Below the pieces are notes generated by a model. The model saw only the letters and a list, made by a program, of their open reading frames with translations. It searched no databases and was not told where the DNA came from. From positions 1 through 37,657 of the forward strand of contig JAHECG010000004.1 of assembly GCA_024641855.1 (NCBI GenBank): 37,657 nt of DNA, read 5' to 3'. Source of the stretch: Betaproteobacteria bacterium (GTDB lineage Bacteria > Pseudomonadota > Gammaproteobacteria > Burkholderiales > Thiobacteraceae). The translations under genes were made by a program, and so were the position numbers. Shown piece after piece: positions 27,219 to 35,847 of the stretch; the stretch's first letter is position 1; every line of letters starts with the position of its first letter.

Positions 27219-28190
27219 ATGCATTCAAAAGTCATCAGCAACCTGTTTCCGATGTTGACGAACTGGATACGCGGCCAGCGCATCGACAGCAGCCCTGTCA
27301 TCCTCAACCGTCGCCGCATCTATATCCTGCCTACACGTCGCGGATTATTTTTCGCGCTATTGCTCCTGTTGCTGTTATTGGGTTCGATTAATTACGCTTT
27401 GAGCCTGGGCTTTGTACTGACGTTCCTATTAGCAGGTTTAGGCCATGTGGCCATGCTGCATACCTACCGCAACTTGAGCGGTATCCAAATCTCGGCTGTT
27501 GCCGCAGCGCCGACCTTCGTTGGCGAACGCGCGCAATTTCAAGTTAGCATCGAAGCTCCCGGACAACGCCCAGCCATTGGTCTGCACTTTAAAAATCAAA
27601 GTCCTGAATGGATTGACTTGCTTGAACCGGGATCACAAACGGTTGCAATCTCACTACCGGCAACACAACGCGGCTGGTTGATGCCTGGACGGTTTACGGT
27701 GTTTACCAATTTTCCTTTGGGTCTTTTTCGTGCCTGGAGTTATGTGGATTTCGGCACACGATGTTTGGTTTATCCTCGCCCCTTGCCCAGTACCTTGATG
27801 GCCCAAGGCGAGCACGCTATTCAAAACGGCCAACGCAATACCTCGCTAGAAGGCGCGGATGACTTCTCCAATCTACGCGAATATCGTGTGGGTGATTCCC
27901 CGCGCCATGTTGCGTGGAAGGCTTCGACAAAAAGCGATGCATGGTTAACCAAACAATTCATCCATCCCGCTGCAGCTACCTTGTGGCTCGATTGGCAATT
28001 CTTCGGTGACACCGATCCAGAAACACGCTTATCACGATTGACCGACATGGTGCTCACAGCGGAGCGCACGCAGCAATCCTATGGCCTACGACTACCCCAC
28101 TGCGAAATGGCTCCGAGCGTAGGCACTGCGCAACGCGAATGTTGCCTCAAAGCTTTAGCCCTCTTTGAGATAAGCGATGCAGAGCCCTAA
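27219..28190 (+). CDS. DUF58 domain membrane protein
   Basis: A 323-aa protein with two N-terminal transmembrane helices (about residues 43-60 and 65-80) and a cytoplasmic or periplasmic DUF58/VWA-like domain. The hallmark DUF58 segment is EGADDFSNLREYRVGDSPRH, followed by VAWKASTKSDAWLTKQF. Function is not established beyond the recurrent link to MoxR ATPases. Its 3' end overlaps the next gene by 14 bases, so the two are translationally coupled. Confidence 0.9.
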   Translation: MHSKVISNLFPMLTNWIRGQRIDSSPVILNRRRIYILPTRRGLFFALLLLLLLLGSINYALSLGFVLTFLLAGLGHVAMLHTYRNLSGIQISAVAAAPTFVGERAQFQVSIEAPGQRPAIGLHFKNQSPEWIDLLEPGSQTVAISLPATQRGWLMPGRFTVFTNFPLGLFRAWSYVDFGTRCLVYPRPLPSTLMAQGEHAIQNGQRNTSLEGADDFSNLREYRVGDSPRHVAWKASTKSDAWLTKQFIHPAAATLWLDWQFFGDTDPETRLSRLTDMVLTAERTQQSYGLRLPHCEMAPSVGTAQRECCLKALALFEISDAEP

Positions 28191-30162
28191 AGCCACTTGG
28201 TCGCCACGTCCTTTGCTTAATGGCTTGCTAGCGACGCTGGCGCTCGTCATCGCGCCACACACCGCACACCTACCGCTTTGGTTGAGCGTGTTGACCACAG
28301 CGATTCTCGGTGCACGCTATTGGATGGCGCGCCAACATATTGCGCTACCCCGAAAGTGGCTCTTGTATGCACTCGCCATCGCCGCCGTTAGCGGCGTAAT
28401 TCTGCAATATAAAACGGTGTTTGGCCGCGAAGCCGGGGTTGCACTATTGACCTTGATGATGACGCTGAAACTACTCGAAGTCAAAAACGAACGCGATGTT
28501 TGGCTAATCGTGTTCTTGGGTTACTTCATGCTACTCACACATTTCCTCTACAACCAAAGCCTATTCATCGCCGCCTACTTACTGTTGGTGGCTTGGCTAT
28601 TCACCACACTACTCATCGCCTTCAGTCAACCGCGCGCGCAAATGGCTTGGCGCGCGCAATTCAAACTCAGCGCCAAACTGTTACTGCAATCGGTGCCGGT
28701 GATGTTGGTGCTGTTTTTCCTCTTTCCTCGCATCAGCGGCCCACTCTGGAATTTGCCCAGCGATGTGACTTCCGCGCAAACTGGGCTTTCGGACAGCATG
28801 GCGCCGGGCATGATCAGTCAATTGGCGCAATCGGATAGCGTCGCTTTTCGCGTTGAGTTTGCCGGGAAGTTGCCCCCTTCCACACAACGTTATTTTCGCG
28901 TACTGGTCATGGATCACTTCGATGGCTACGCTTGGCGCGCGCGTCGGACTCGACCGTTAACCTCACCGCTACAAGACCAAGACCAAGGCCCAGGTACACG
29001 CTATACCATCACGCTGGAACCGCATAACAAACCATGGCTGCCGGTGATGGATTTTGTCGACCCCGCTTCGCTCCCTATCGGTAGTCAGCTCAACAGCGAT
29101 TTCAGCGTCACGCAAAGAGAGCTCGTCGAACGACGCAAACGCTACAGCGCAACTTCACATGCCAGCCTAGTCAATCCTATCGGCACCAATGCCAATGACT
29201 TATCACGCGCCTTGGATTTGCCTGCCACCGGCAATCCACGCACACGCGCACTCGCTCAACAACTACGCAGCGCGAGCCGCACCGAACTGGATTTCGTCAA
29301 CCAAGCACTCGCCCGATTTCACAACGAACCCTATGTCTACACCTTGCGCCCACCGCGCTTAGGCGCGAATAGCATCGACGAATTTCTATTCGATACCAGA
29401 CGTGGTTTTTGTGAGCACTATGCCAGCAGCTTCACTTATCTGATGCGCGCTGGTGGCGTACCGGCCCGTATCGTTACCGGCTATCTCAGTGGTGAATACA
29501 ATCAACTCGGCAATTACCTGATTGTGCGACAAGCGGATGCCCACGCCTGGAGCGAGGTTTGGCTCACGGGTCGCGGCTGGGTGCGCATTGACCCGACTGC
29601 AGCCGTGGCCCCCAATCGCATCGAGCAAGGCATCGCCAACGCGCTACCGGCAGGCGAAGCGCTTTTTCTCAACAATCCGAGTCCGTGGTTGCGGCAACTT
29701 AAATTCTCTTGGGATACGTTTAACAATAGTTGGAATCAATGGGTTCTCGGCTATGACCAGGAGCGCCAAGTATCGTTTTTCGCGCGGCTTGGTTTCGGCA
29801 TTCTTTCCTGGGAAGACTTGAGCCTTTATTTACTCATGGGTGTCGGCAGTATCTTTGGCTTGCTAGCGATCCTTACCCTGCGTCCCCGTAGCAATGATCG
29901 CGACAACGTAGAACGCACCTACGCACTCTTTTGCAAACGCCTAGGCCAGGTCGGCATTGCACGCGACCCCGCCGAAGGGCCGCTCGATTTTGCGCTTCGC
30001 GCGAAAACCATGCGACCCGATTTAGCACCTACTATCGAAGCAATTAGCCGCTTGTATGTAGCTCTGCGTTATGGTGCGAATACAAAACCGGAATGGGTAC
30101 AGGATTTTTCATATCGGGTGACGCGGTTTCGTGCACGTAAACCGCATACCCACCAACCTTAA
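28177..30162 (+). CDS. TgpA-like transmembrane transglutaminase (DUF3488)
   Basis: A 661-aa membrane protein. Five or six helices fill the first 190 residues (DUF3488). A periplasmic transglutaminase-like domain follows, with the intact triad Cys412 (RRGFCEHYASS), His456 (DAHAWSEVW) and Asp472 (RIDPTAA). One more helix lies near residue 560 (LYLLMGVGSIFGLLAIL), followed by a short cytoplasmic tail. Pseudomonas TgpA is the characterised relative. The activity may be transglutaminase or protease. It is the last gene of the MoxR-DUF58-TgpA operon and converges on the signalling operon, with 56 bases between and no clear terminator. Confidence 0.92.
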   Translation: MQSPKATWSPRPLLNGLLATLALVIAPHTAHLPLWLSVLTTAILGARYWMARQHIALPRKWLLYALAIAAVSGVILQYKTVFGREAGVALLTLMMTLKLLEVKNERDVWLIVFLGYFMLLTHFLYNQSLFIAAYLLLVAWLFTTLLIAFSQPRAQMAWRAQFKLSAKLLLQSVPVMLVLFFLFPRISGPLWNLPSDVTSAQTGLSDSMAPGMISQLAQSDSVAFRVEFAGKLPPSTQRYFRVLVMDHFDGYAWRARRTRPLTSPLQDQDQGPGTRYTITLEPHNKPWLPVMDFVDPASLPIGSQLNSDFSVTQRELVERRKRYSATSHASLVNPIGTNANDLSRALDLPATGNPRTRALAQQLRSASRTELDFVNQALARFHNEPYVYTLRPPRLGANSIDEFLFDTRRGFCEHYASSFTYLMRAGGVPARIVTGYLSGEYNQLGNYLIVRQADAHAWSEVWLTGRGWVRIDPTAAVAPNRIEQGIANALPAGEALFLNNPSPWLRQLKFSWDTFNNSWNQWVLGYDQERQVSFFARLGFGILSWEDLSLYLLMGVGSIFGLLAILTLRPRSNDRDNVERTYALFCKRLGQVGIARDPAEGPLDFALRAKTMRPDLAPTIEAISRLYVALRYGANTKPEWVQDFSYRVTRFRARKPHTHQP

Positions 30163-30218
30163 TCGTATGCCGTATTTTTCCTGGCAATCGGTCGGAACAC
30201 CCCGAATAACCCCGCAAC

Positions 30219-31892
30219 TTAAATGTCCTCAGAAGCGCGCACCTGATTCCGTCCGCCGTGCTTAGCCGCATATAAAGCCTCGTCAGCGTTCACCAACAAT
30301 TCCGTACCATTGGCTTGTGGATGTTGCATGCTGGTCGCCAAACCCGCAGATAAAGTACAGGTAAACGTCTGTCCATTGTGGCTAAACTCTACGGCGGCAA
30401 AACGCTCACGAATATCATCCAACAGCGTACGTGCATCCGCAACATCGCATTCCGGCAACACGGCCACAAACTCTTCACCGCCATATCTCCCAACAATATC
30501 GCTTTGACGCAAGCGTTGACGCAACAACATAGCAATAGCAGAGATCACCACATCGCCAACTGCATGGCCATAGGTATCGTTGACCGATTTGAAATGATCG
30601 ATATCCAACATCGCAACACTCACCGTTTTTTTGACTCGCCGTGCACGCTGAACTTCCAATTCCAGCGACTCTTTGATGCTGGCATGTTTCAACAGCCCAG
30701 TCAGACTATCCTTGCTAATCTGTGCATCCAATTGCCGGGCACGGTCTACACGAACACGCACCGCCGCGACAAGCTGCGCGTCGGAAATCGGTTTGGTCAA
30801 AAAGTCATCGGCGCCACGGCTCATCGCATCGTTCTGCAAATTCACATCCGTTTCAGCCGAGAGATACACGATCGGCATCCCCACCCAGTGCTCGTGTTGG
30901 CGAATCACCCCCGCCAACTCTGGGCCCGTAAAATTCGGCATGTGCAAGTCCATCAGCACCAACTCCGGGCGCACGGTCGCGACGGTTTCAATAATGTCCT
31001 GTGGGTCATCCAAAACGACTGCCGACATGCCCGCAGCGAGCAATACCAATTGATAATGTGCAGCCAGTTCAACATCATCGTCGACGATCAGCACGCGCTG
31101 AGGTGGTGCGCGTTTTTGATCAAAAATTTGCGCCATGCGATTCACCAATCGCGGCACGTCCAAAGGTTTTAAAAAGTAGCCTTCCGCACCCAGTCGGGCG
31201 GCACGTGCCCGCGATGCGAAATCATCATTGGCAGAAATGAAAAGCAACGGACAACCGAGTCCACGCAAGGTGGGGCGCATACTGAGAACTTCAGTCGCGT
31301 TTTCCTCTTGTAATGGAAACATCACATCCATGATTAACATATCCGGACGTTCCATTTGCGCCGCCGCCTCGGCTTCGCTAATGCTCGAGAAATGACATAC
31401 GATGTAACCGAAAGATTCGAGCTGACGCCGTAATTGTCCCGCAAGATTAAGGTCATCCTCGACCAACCAAATCAACAAGCTCTTACTATAAATATCATCC
31501 GGCTCTGCGGACTGAACTGTCATTCTGTTAATATCTAACGGCTGCATCAACAACACCTCGCCGAGCACCATCAAATCATGATTCAGCGTTTTTCGCACTG
31601 ACGCATGTGCATCTAATGCATGCCCTTCCACCAGCCATTGCTTGATTTTCACTTCCAGCGCACGCGCGCGCACACTGAGATTATCAAAACCGAACGTGCC
31701 GCCAGAACCGGCCAATTTATGTAATTGATGCTGCAAATCTTCCAGGATAACTGGATCGTTTTCGCTTCCATTTAAACCATCGGCCAAAGACACCAGCGAC
31801 GTCAACGCCGCCGGGAGGCGTGCCTGATATTCTTGGCGCATTTGCGCCAAGCGTTCGGCAAGCACATCCGCCAGTAATTTATTGACCGCCAT
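30219..31892 (-). CDS. HPt-REC-REC-GGDEF diguanylate cyclase
   Basis: A soluble 557-aa protein likely to make c-di-GMP under phosphorelay control. Domain order: HPt (residues 1 to about 110, phospho-His58 in LHKLAGSGGTFGF), REC1 (about 138-255, Asp in LIMDVMFP, Lys in FLKPLD), REC2 (about 265-380, Asp in LVLMDLHMP, Lys in FLTKPIS), and GGDEF (about 395-557). The active-site loop is GGEEF. The inhibitory I-site RxxD (RQSD) lies five residues before it, so product feedback is expected. All phosphorylation residues are intact. It overlaps the preceding response regulator by 14 bases and is the last gene of the operon. HPt and REC in one chain suit a relay with the hybrid kinases upstream. Confidence 0.93.
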   Translation of the reverse strand: MAVNKLLADVLAERLAQMRQEYQARLPAALTSLVSLADGLNGSENDPVILEDLQHQLHKLAGSGGTFGFDNLSVRARALEVKIKQWLVEGHALDAHASVRKTLNHDLMVLGEVLLMQPLDINRMTVQSAEPDDIYSKSLLIWLVEDDLNLAGQLRRQLESFGYIVCHFSSISEAEAAAQMERPDMLIMDVMFPLQEENATEVLSMRPTLRGLGCPLLFISANDDFASRARAARLGAEGYFLKPLDVPRLVNRMAQIFDQKRAPPQRVLIVDDDVELAAHYQLVLLAAGMSAVVLDDPQDIIETVATVRPELVLMDLHMPNFTGPELAGVIRQHEHWVGMPIVYLSAETDVNLQNDAMSRGADDFLTKPISDAQLVAAVRVRVDRARQLDAQISKDSLTGLLKHASIKESLELEVQRARRVKKTVSVAMLDIDHFKSVNDTYGHAVGDVVISAIAMLLRQRLRQSDIVGRYGGEEFVAVLPECDVADARTLLDDIRERFAAVEFSHNGQTFTCTLSAGLATSMQHPQANGTELLVNADEALYAAKHGGRNQVRASEDI

Positions 31893-32271
31893 GGGTCATA
31901 TTCCAAATAGCTTGGACTTGCGTGGCCAATTGCATCGGATCAAACGGCTTGGGAATGACATCGAGTGCGCCCAACGATTTGAATTGCTCCACTTCATGGG
32001 ACTGTACCTTGGCCGTCATAAACGCCACAGGCAACGTTGCCAGGGACGGCAACGCCCGTAGCGCCTTCAGCGTACTTGGGCCGTCCATACCGGGCATCAT
32101 GACATCCAGTAGAATCATATCGGGTGCAAAGGATTCTGCAACACGCAAAGCTTCCTCGCCTGATGAACAAATCTGTACCGTGAAACCACCCACCATCTCC
32201 AGCGCTAATTTAGCCACCGCTTGAATATCAGGCTCGTCTTCTACATACAAAATTCGCTGCAGTGTGTTCAT
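31879..32271 (-). CDS. Single-domain response regulator
   Basis: A 130-aa stand-alone receiver domain. The acidic pair is in LYVEDEPDIQ, the phosphoacceptor Asp in ILLDVMMPGMDG, the switch Thr in AFMTAK, and the Lys in IPKPFD. There is no output domain, so it should act by protein contact or as a phosphate shuttle, as CheY or Spo0F do. Its ATG overlaps the stop of the CHASE kinase gene (ATGA), and its end overlaps the cyclase gene, so the three are translated as a unit. Confidence 0.93.
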   Translation of the reverse strand: MNTLQRILYVEDEPDIQAVAKLALEMVGGFTVQICSSGEEALRVAESFAPDMILLDVMMPGMDGPSTLKALRALPSLATLPVAFMTAKVQSHEVEQFKSLGALDVIPKPFDPMQLATQVQAIWNMTHGGQ

Positions 32272-35204
32272 GATGCATTTCCTTTATTTGTGTCGGATTG
32301 AATGCGCGTATTAATGGCCGCCAGTAACTGGCGTGGAGATATTTGAGTTTTAAATAAAATCGATTCCACTCGATTCATCTCTTCCGGCGAGATGTCACTT
32401 CCAGTTAATATCACCACACGGGCTTCGGCCTGTATCGTACGAATCTCCGTGAGTAGATCCCAGCCCGAGCCATCCGGCAGATTAAGATCGAGAATCACCA
32501 CATCAAAGCGTTCCAGCGCGATGCGGATACGCGCCTCATACAATGTCGTCGCCAGTTCAAAATCAAAACGCCCGCCGACCATGGCCCGGATCACGCGATG
32601 CAGATCGACATCATCTTCCACATGCAGTACCCGTGGATGCAATTGATTGACGCCCTCCAGCAATTGATCCACCACGCCCAGCAATCGCGTCTCATCAATC
32701 GGTTTGGCTAACCAATCAACGCCATAAAAGTCGCCACTCAGCGCCAACTGACCAGCTTCCACTTTAGCTGAGACCACAATGATCGGTAAATCCAGTGTGT
32801 TTTGTTGCTCTCGTAACTGGCGAATAATTTCGATACCGCTCATATCCGGCAGCATCAAATCCAAAGTCATAGCATCGTAGACTTGGTTTTGCAAAGCCTC
32901 TAATGCGGCAGTGCCTGAAGCAACGATATCGACCGCATAACCGGATCGCCCTAACAACAAACCGAGCAAGCGCGCAACGTCTGGTTCATCCTCCACCACC
33001 AAGATACGGGGCGCATTGGGCAACACAATCGATTCACTGCCGACCGAAGCTGCATGCCACACCGGCAGATCGAAAAAGAAACACGCACCCTCTCCGTCTT
33101 TTGATTCAAAACCAATTTGCCCCCCCATGCGCTCCACCAATTCGCGCGTGATCGCCAAGCCCAGTCCGGTGCCACCCTTCTGTCGCGTGTCGGAGGAATC
33201 GGCCTGCGCAAACTTTTGAAAAATACGATCGCGGAATGCCTCAGGAATGCCCGGGCCATGGTCGCGCACACTGACCCGTACATATGGCGCTTTATGTTCG
33301 ACAGCAATCTCTACTACCTCGTCCTTCGGCGAGAACTTGATGGCATTGGACAACAAGTTAGCCAACACCTGCATCAGCCGCTGATTATCTACACGCACTT
33401 CAATATTCGACACTGTCTGCACCAGATTCAGTGTGACGTTACGTTCCGTTCCGTAATCGCGATTGGCTTGCAATGCCTGTTCAACCATGGGCATCAGCGC
33501 ATACGCATGCATATCAAAATGCAACTTGCCGGAAGTGATTTTTTCCATATCCAACAAATCATTGATGAGGTAGGTCAATCGTTGGCAGTTTTTGTAGGCA
33601 ATGCCAATCATCTCGCGCGCTTGTGGTGTCACCTCGCCCAACGCCCCGCCACTAACCAGTCCCAGCGCGCCAGAAATCGAGGTCAGCGGTGTGCGAAGTT
33701 CATGACTGACGGTAGAGACGAACTCGCTCTTCATGCGCTCGACCCGCTTACGCTCGGTGATGTCGCGCACCATCCCCACATACATTGGCCGCCCCTCACG
33801 AGTAATTTCCGAGATCGCTAGCTCCATCGGAAACAGACTACCATCCTTATGCTGGCCTTCCACTTCGCGGCCAATACCAATTATCCGCGCTATACCTGTA
33901 GTGTGATAATTACGTAAATAGCCATCGTGGGCATCGCGATGGGCAATGGGCATTAACATCTTGACGTTATGCCCCAAAACTTCCTCTGGCTTATAGCCAA
34001 AAATACGCTCGGCAGCCGGATTAAGCGAAGCAATGCTACCGGTTTGATCGATGGTAATGATGCCGTCTACCATATTATCGAGAATGGTTTGGGTATGTTG
34101 CGCACTTTCGCGCAGGGCAACTTCGTTGCGACGGATGTCGCTGGTCATTTGCTGCGCTAGCTCTTCCGCCTTGCCACGACGTGCAATCAAAAACGATACC
34201 AATGCGAACAACAATAGGCTGGTACTGACGCCCAAGATCAAAATAGGTACCGTCAGGGATGATTGAAACGATGCCTCAAATGCGGGGCGGCTATTCAAGC
34301 GCACGGTCCAAGTGTGGCCATACGCCCGAACTTTACGCACCGTACTCAGCAGTGGCAGATGATTTAATTCAGATTCTGCTTGTGTCGAGTCATACATGCG
34401 GGTCTCATTTTTTTCACCCATGCCATCGAATATCGTGAAACTCACCGCCGGTGCACTCGCTCCCATAATGCCTTGCATTAAATCTTCAACCCGATAGGGG
34501 CTATAAACAAATCCTTGCAATGCTTGCCAGCGATCAGCAGGGGTCTTCAAGGCATGCTGTTTACGGTATATCGGCAAGTACATGAGAAATCCGGCTTGCA
34601 CTTTACCGTGCGTTTCCTGCACTAAGGTCACTTTGCCCGTGATCGCGATATCGCCCGTCTCGGCAGCTCGGCGCATCGCCTTAGCACGGGTTTCCTCGGA
34701 CAGCATATCGTAGCCAAAAGCCGCGAGATTACGCCCGGTAAAAGGTTCCAAGAAAATAATAGCGCTATACAACGGCCGCTCGCCAGTCGGTCTATGCTGA
34801 TACCGTGGAAACCCTTCAGCGCGAATCGCCGCCACGTGCGACTGTAAATCTTTGGGCTGGATAATCTGGCTATACCCCACCCCCAGAATCCCTGGATATT
34901 TTTTCCCAAGTTGCAAGCGTGCGACATAAGCATGCCACTCGTTCCGATCAACGGTCGTGCTGGCATCAAACAAGCCCGCACCACCGAGCAAAATCTGTTC
35001 ATGTTGCCGCAACCGATCCTCGATGGAATCGATCACATCTTGCACATGCAAATTAAATTGCACTTGTGCATTTCTCGTTTCTTGCGCGCGCACACCATAC
35101 CAAGCCAGCAACATCAAGATCAAACAGGCTAATAAAATGAACCAAGCTACGCGATTGCGTCGCTGAAAGAAAAAATTCAACTGGGCCAGTCGCAGATTTT
35201 TCAT
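32268..35204 (-). CDS. CHASE-PAS hybrid histidine kinase with two receivers
   Basis: A membrane sensor kinase of 978 aa. TM1 is at about residues 17-37 (FILLACLILMLLAW). A periplasmic CHASE domain spans about 50-290 (includes GVGYSQIIQPKDLQ). TM2 is near 330-350, and a cytoplasmic PAS domain follows (NPAAERIFGYKPEEVLGHNV). HisKA has phospho-His near 501 in STVSHELRTPLTS, and HATPase has DHGPGIPEAFRDRIF and KGGTGLGLAI. REC1 (about 732-850, LDLMLPDMSG) and REC2 (about 856-975, LDLNLPDGSG) complete the chain. The open frame reaches 35288, but AGGAAAG before the ATG at 35204 and the removal of a 50-base overlap with the PilZ gene favour 35204. CHASE domains bind small molecules; this ligand is unknown. 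Confidence 0.93.
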   Translation of the reverse strand: MKNLRLAQLNFFFQRRNRVAWFILLACLILMLLAWYGVRAQETRNAQVQFNLHVQDVIDSIEDRLRQHEQILLGGAGLFDASTTVDRNEWHAYVARLQLGKKYPGILGVGYSQIIQPKDLQSHVAAIRAEGFPRYQHRPTGERPLYSAIIFLEPFTGRNLAAFGYDMLSEETRAKAMRRAAETGDIAITGKVTLVQETHGKVQAGFLMYLPIYRKQHALKTPADRWQALQGFVYSPYRVEDLMQGIMGASAPAVSFTIFDGMGEKNETRMYDSTQAESELNHLPLLSTVRKVRAYGHTWTVRLNSRPAFEASFQSSLTVPILILGVSTSLLLFALVSFLIARRGKAEELAQQMTSDIRRNEVALRESAQHTQTILDNMVDGIITIDQTGSIASLNPAAERIFGYKPEEVLGHNVKMLMPIAHRDAHDGYLRNYHTTGIARIIGIGREVEGQHKDGSLFPMELAISEITREGRPMYVGMVRDITERKRVERMKSEFVSTVSHELRTPLTSISGALGLVSGGALGEVTPQAREMIGIAYKNCQRLTYLINDLLDMEKITSGKLHFDMHAYALMPMVEQALQANRDYGTERNVTLNLVQTVSNIEVRVDNQRLMQVLANLLSNAIKFSPKDEVVEIAVEHKAPYVRVSVRDHGPGIPEAFRDRIFQKFAQADSSDTRQKGGTGLGLAITRELVERMGGQIGFESKDGEGACFFFDLPVWHAASVGSESIVLPNAPRILVVEDEPDVARLLGLLLGRSGYAVDIVASGTAALEALQNQVYDAMTLDLMLPDMSGIEIIRQLREQQNTLDLPIIVVSAKVEAGQLALSGDFYGVDWLAKPIDETRLLGVVDQLLEGVNQLHPRVLHVEDDVDLHRVIRAMVGGRFDFELATTLYEARIRIALERFDVVILDLNLPDGSGWDLLTEIRTIQAEARVVILTGSDISPEEMNRVESILFKTQISPRQLLAAINTRIQSDTNKGNAS

Positions 35205-35238
35205 GCGCGCATCTTTCCTCATTGAATATCCAGACATC

Positions 35239-35847
35239 TTATGCGGTACCAGATCCGACAGCACGCAGACGTGTATAAGCCAGCACACCGGTCATGCTGC
35301 GTGTGGTACCGCAGGCAGTACAATCATAGAGTGGCATTATGTCGCCCTGCGCACCCACGACTTGCTGCCCAATCAGTTGAAACAAGGCATGCTTTTCGCA
35401 CGCGGGGCACAGCAACGCTGCGCTGATTGGCAAGGCCGGGCCGGTGCCGATAGGAAAAGAGATATCTCGACCCGGATTATCGCTAGCAACCATCGCCGCG
35501 ACGTCGATGCGCACGCCAACTCGATAATGCTCACGATCCAATTGCCGACACCACTGTACGGTGCTCGTCAATCGTTCATGGTGTGCGCCATCGGGCTGTT
35601 CAACCAGCACAATCAATGTTTGCCCGATGCCGAGCGGAACATCGACGTCAAAAGATAAACCGTGCAAACTCATGTCGGTCAACGCGGCCTGATGTAAAGC
35701 GCTGCCTAAGCCGGCAACATTGCTTCCCTGTACCACAGAATAAATGCGCGTGATGCCAACACAAGGATAGCGTTGCTCCGCACGTTGCTCCTCCGACATA
35801 TCGTCAGGCGTGAGACCTGTTTGCCCCTTGGCGTTGATCTCAAACAT
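35239..35847 (-). CDS. PilZ domain protein with C-terminal zinc-ribbon-like segment
   Basis: A predicted c-di-GMP receptor of 202 aa. The PilZ ligand motifs are RAEQR (Arg22-Arg26) and DMSLHG (Asp58-Gly63), both intact. After the PilZ barrel a second part contains Cys147-x2-Cys150 and Cys176-x2-Cys179 (CPAC and CTAC), as expected of a zinc ribbon. I do not know a named family for this pairing. The ATG at 35847 overlaps the upstream kinase stop by 8 bases. An ATG at 35886 is in frame but lies deeper in the kinase gene. Sitting between two kinases and upstream of a cyclase, it is probably the output or feedback component of the operon. Confidence 0.85.
   Translation of the reverse strand: MFEINAKGQTGLTPDDMSEEQRAEQRYPCVGITRIYSVVQGSNVAGLGSALHQAALTDMSLHGLSFDVDVPLGIGQTLIVLVEQPDGAHHERLTSTVQWCRQLDREHYRVGVRIDVAAMVASDNPGRDISFPIGTGPALPISAALLCPACEKHALFQLIGQQVVGAQGDIMPLYDCTACGTTRSMTGVLAYTRLRAVGSGTA

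Noticed and set aside
30378-31172. 264-codon plus-strand frame within the cyclase gene
   Set aside because: It is antisense to intact REC and GGDEF domains. The composition is rich in His, Gln, Arg and Ile, as expected of a shadow frame.
35205-35288. Longer N-terminus for the CHASE kinase
   Set aside because: It would overlap the PilZ gene by 50 bases and lacks a ribosome-binding site, while the ATG at 35204 has one.
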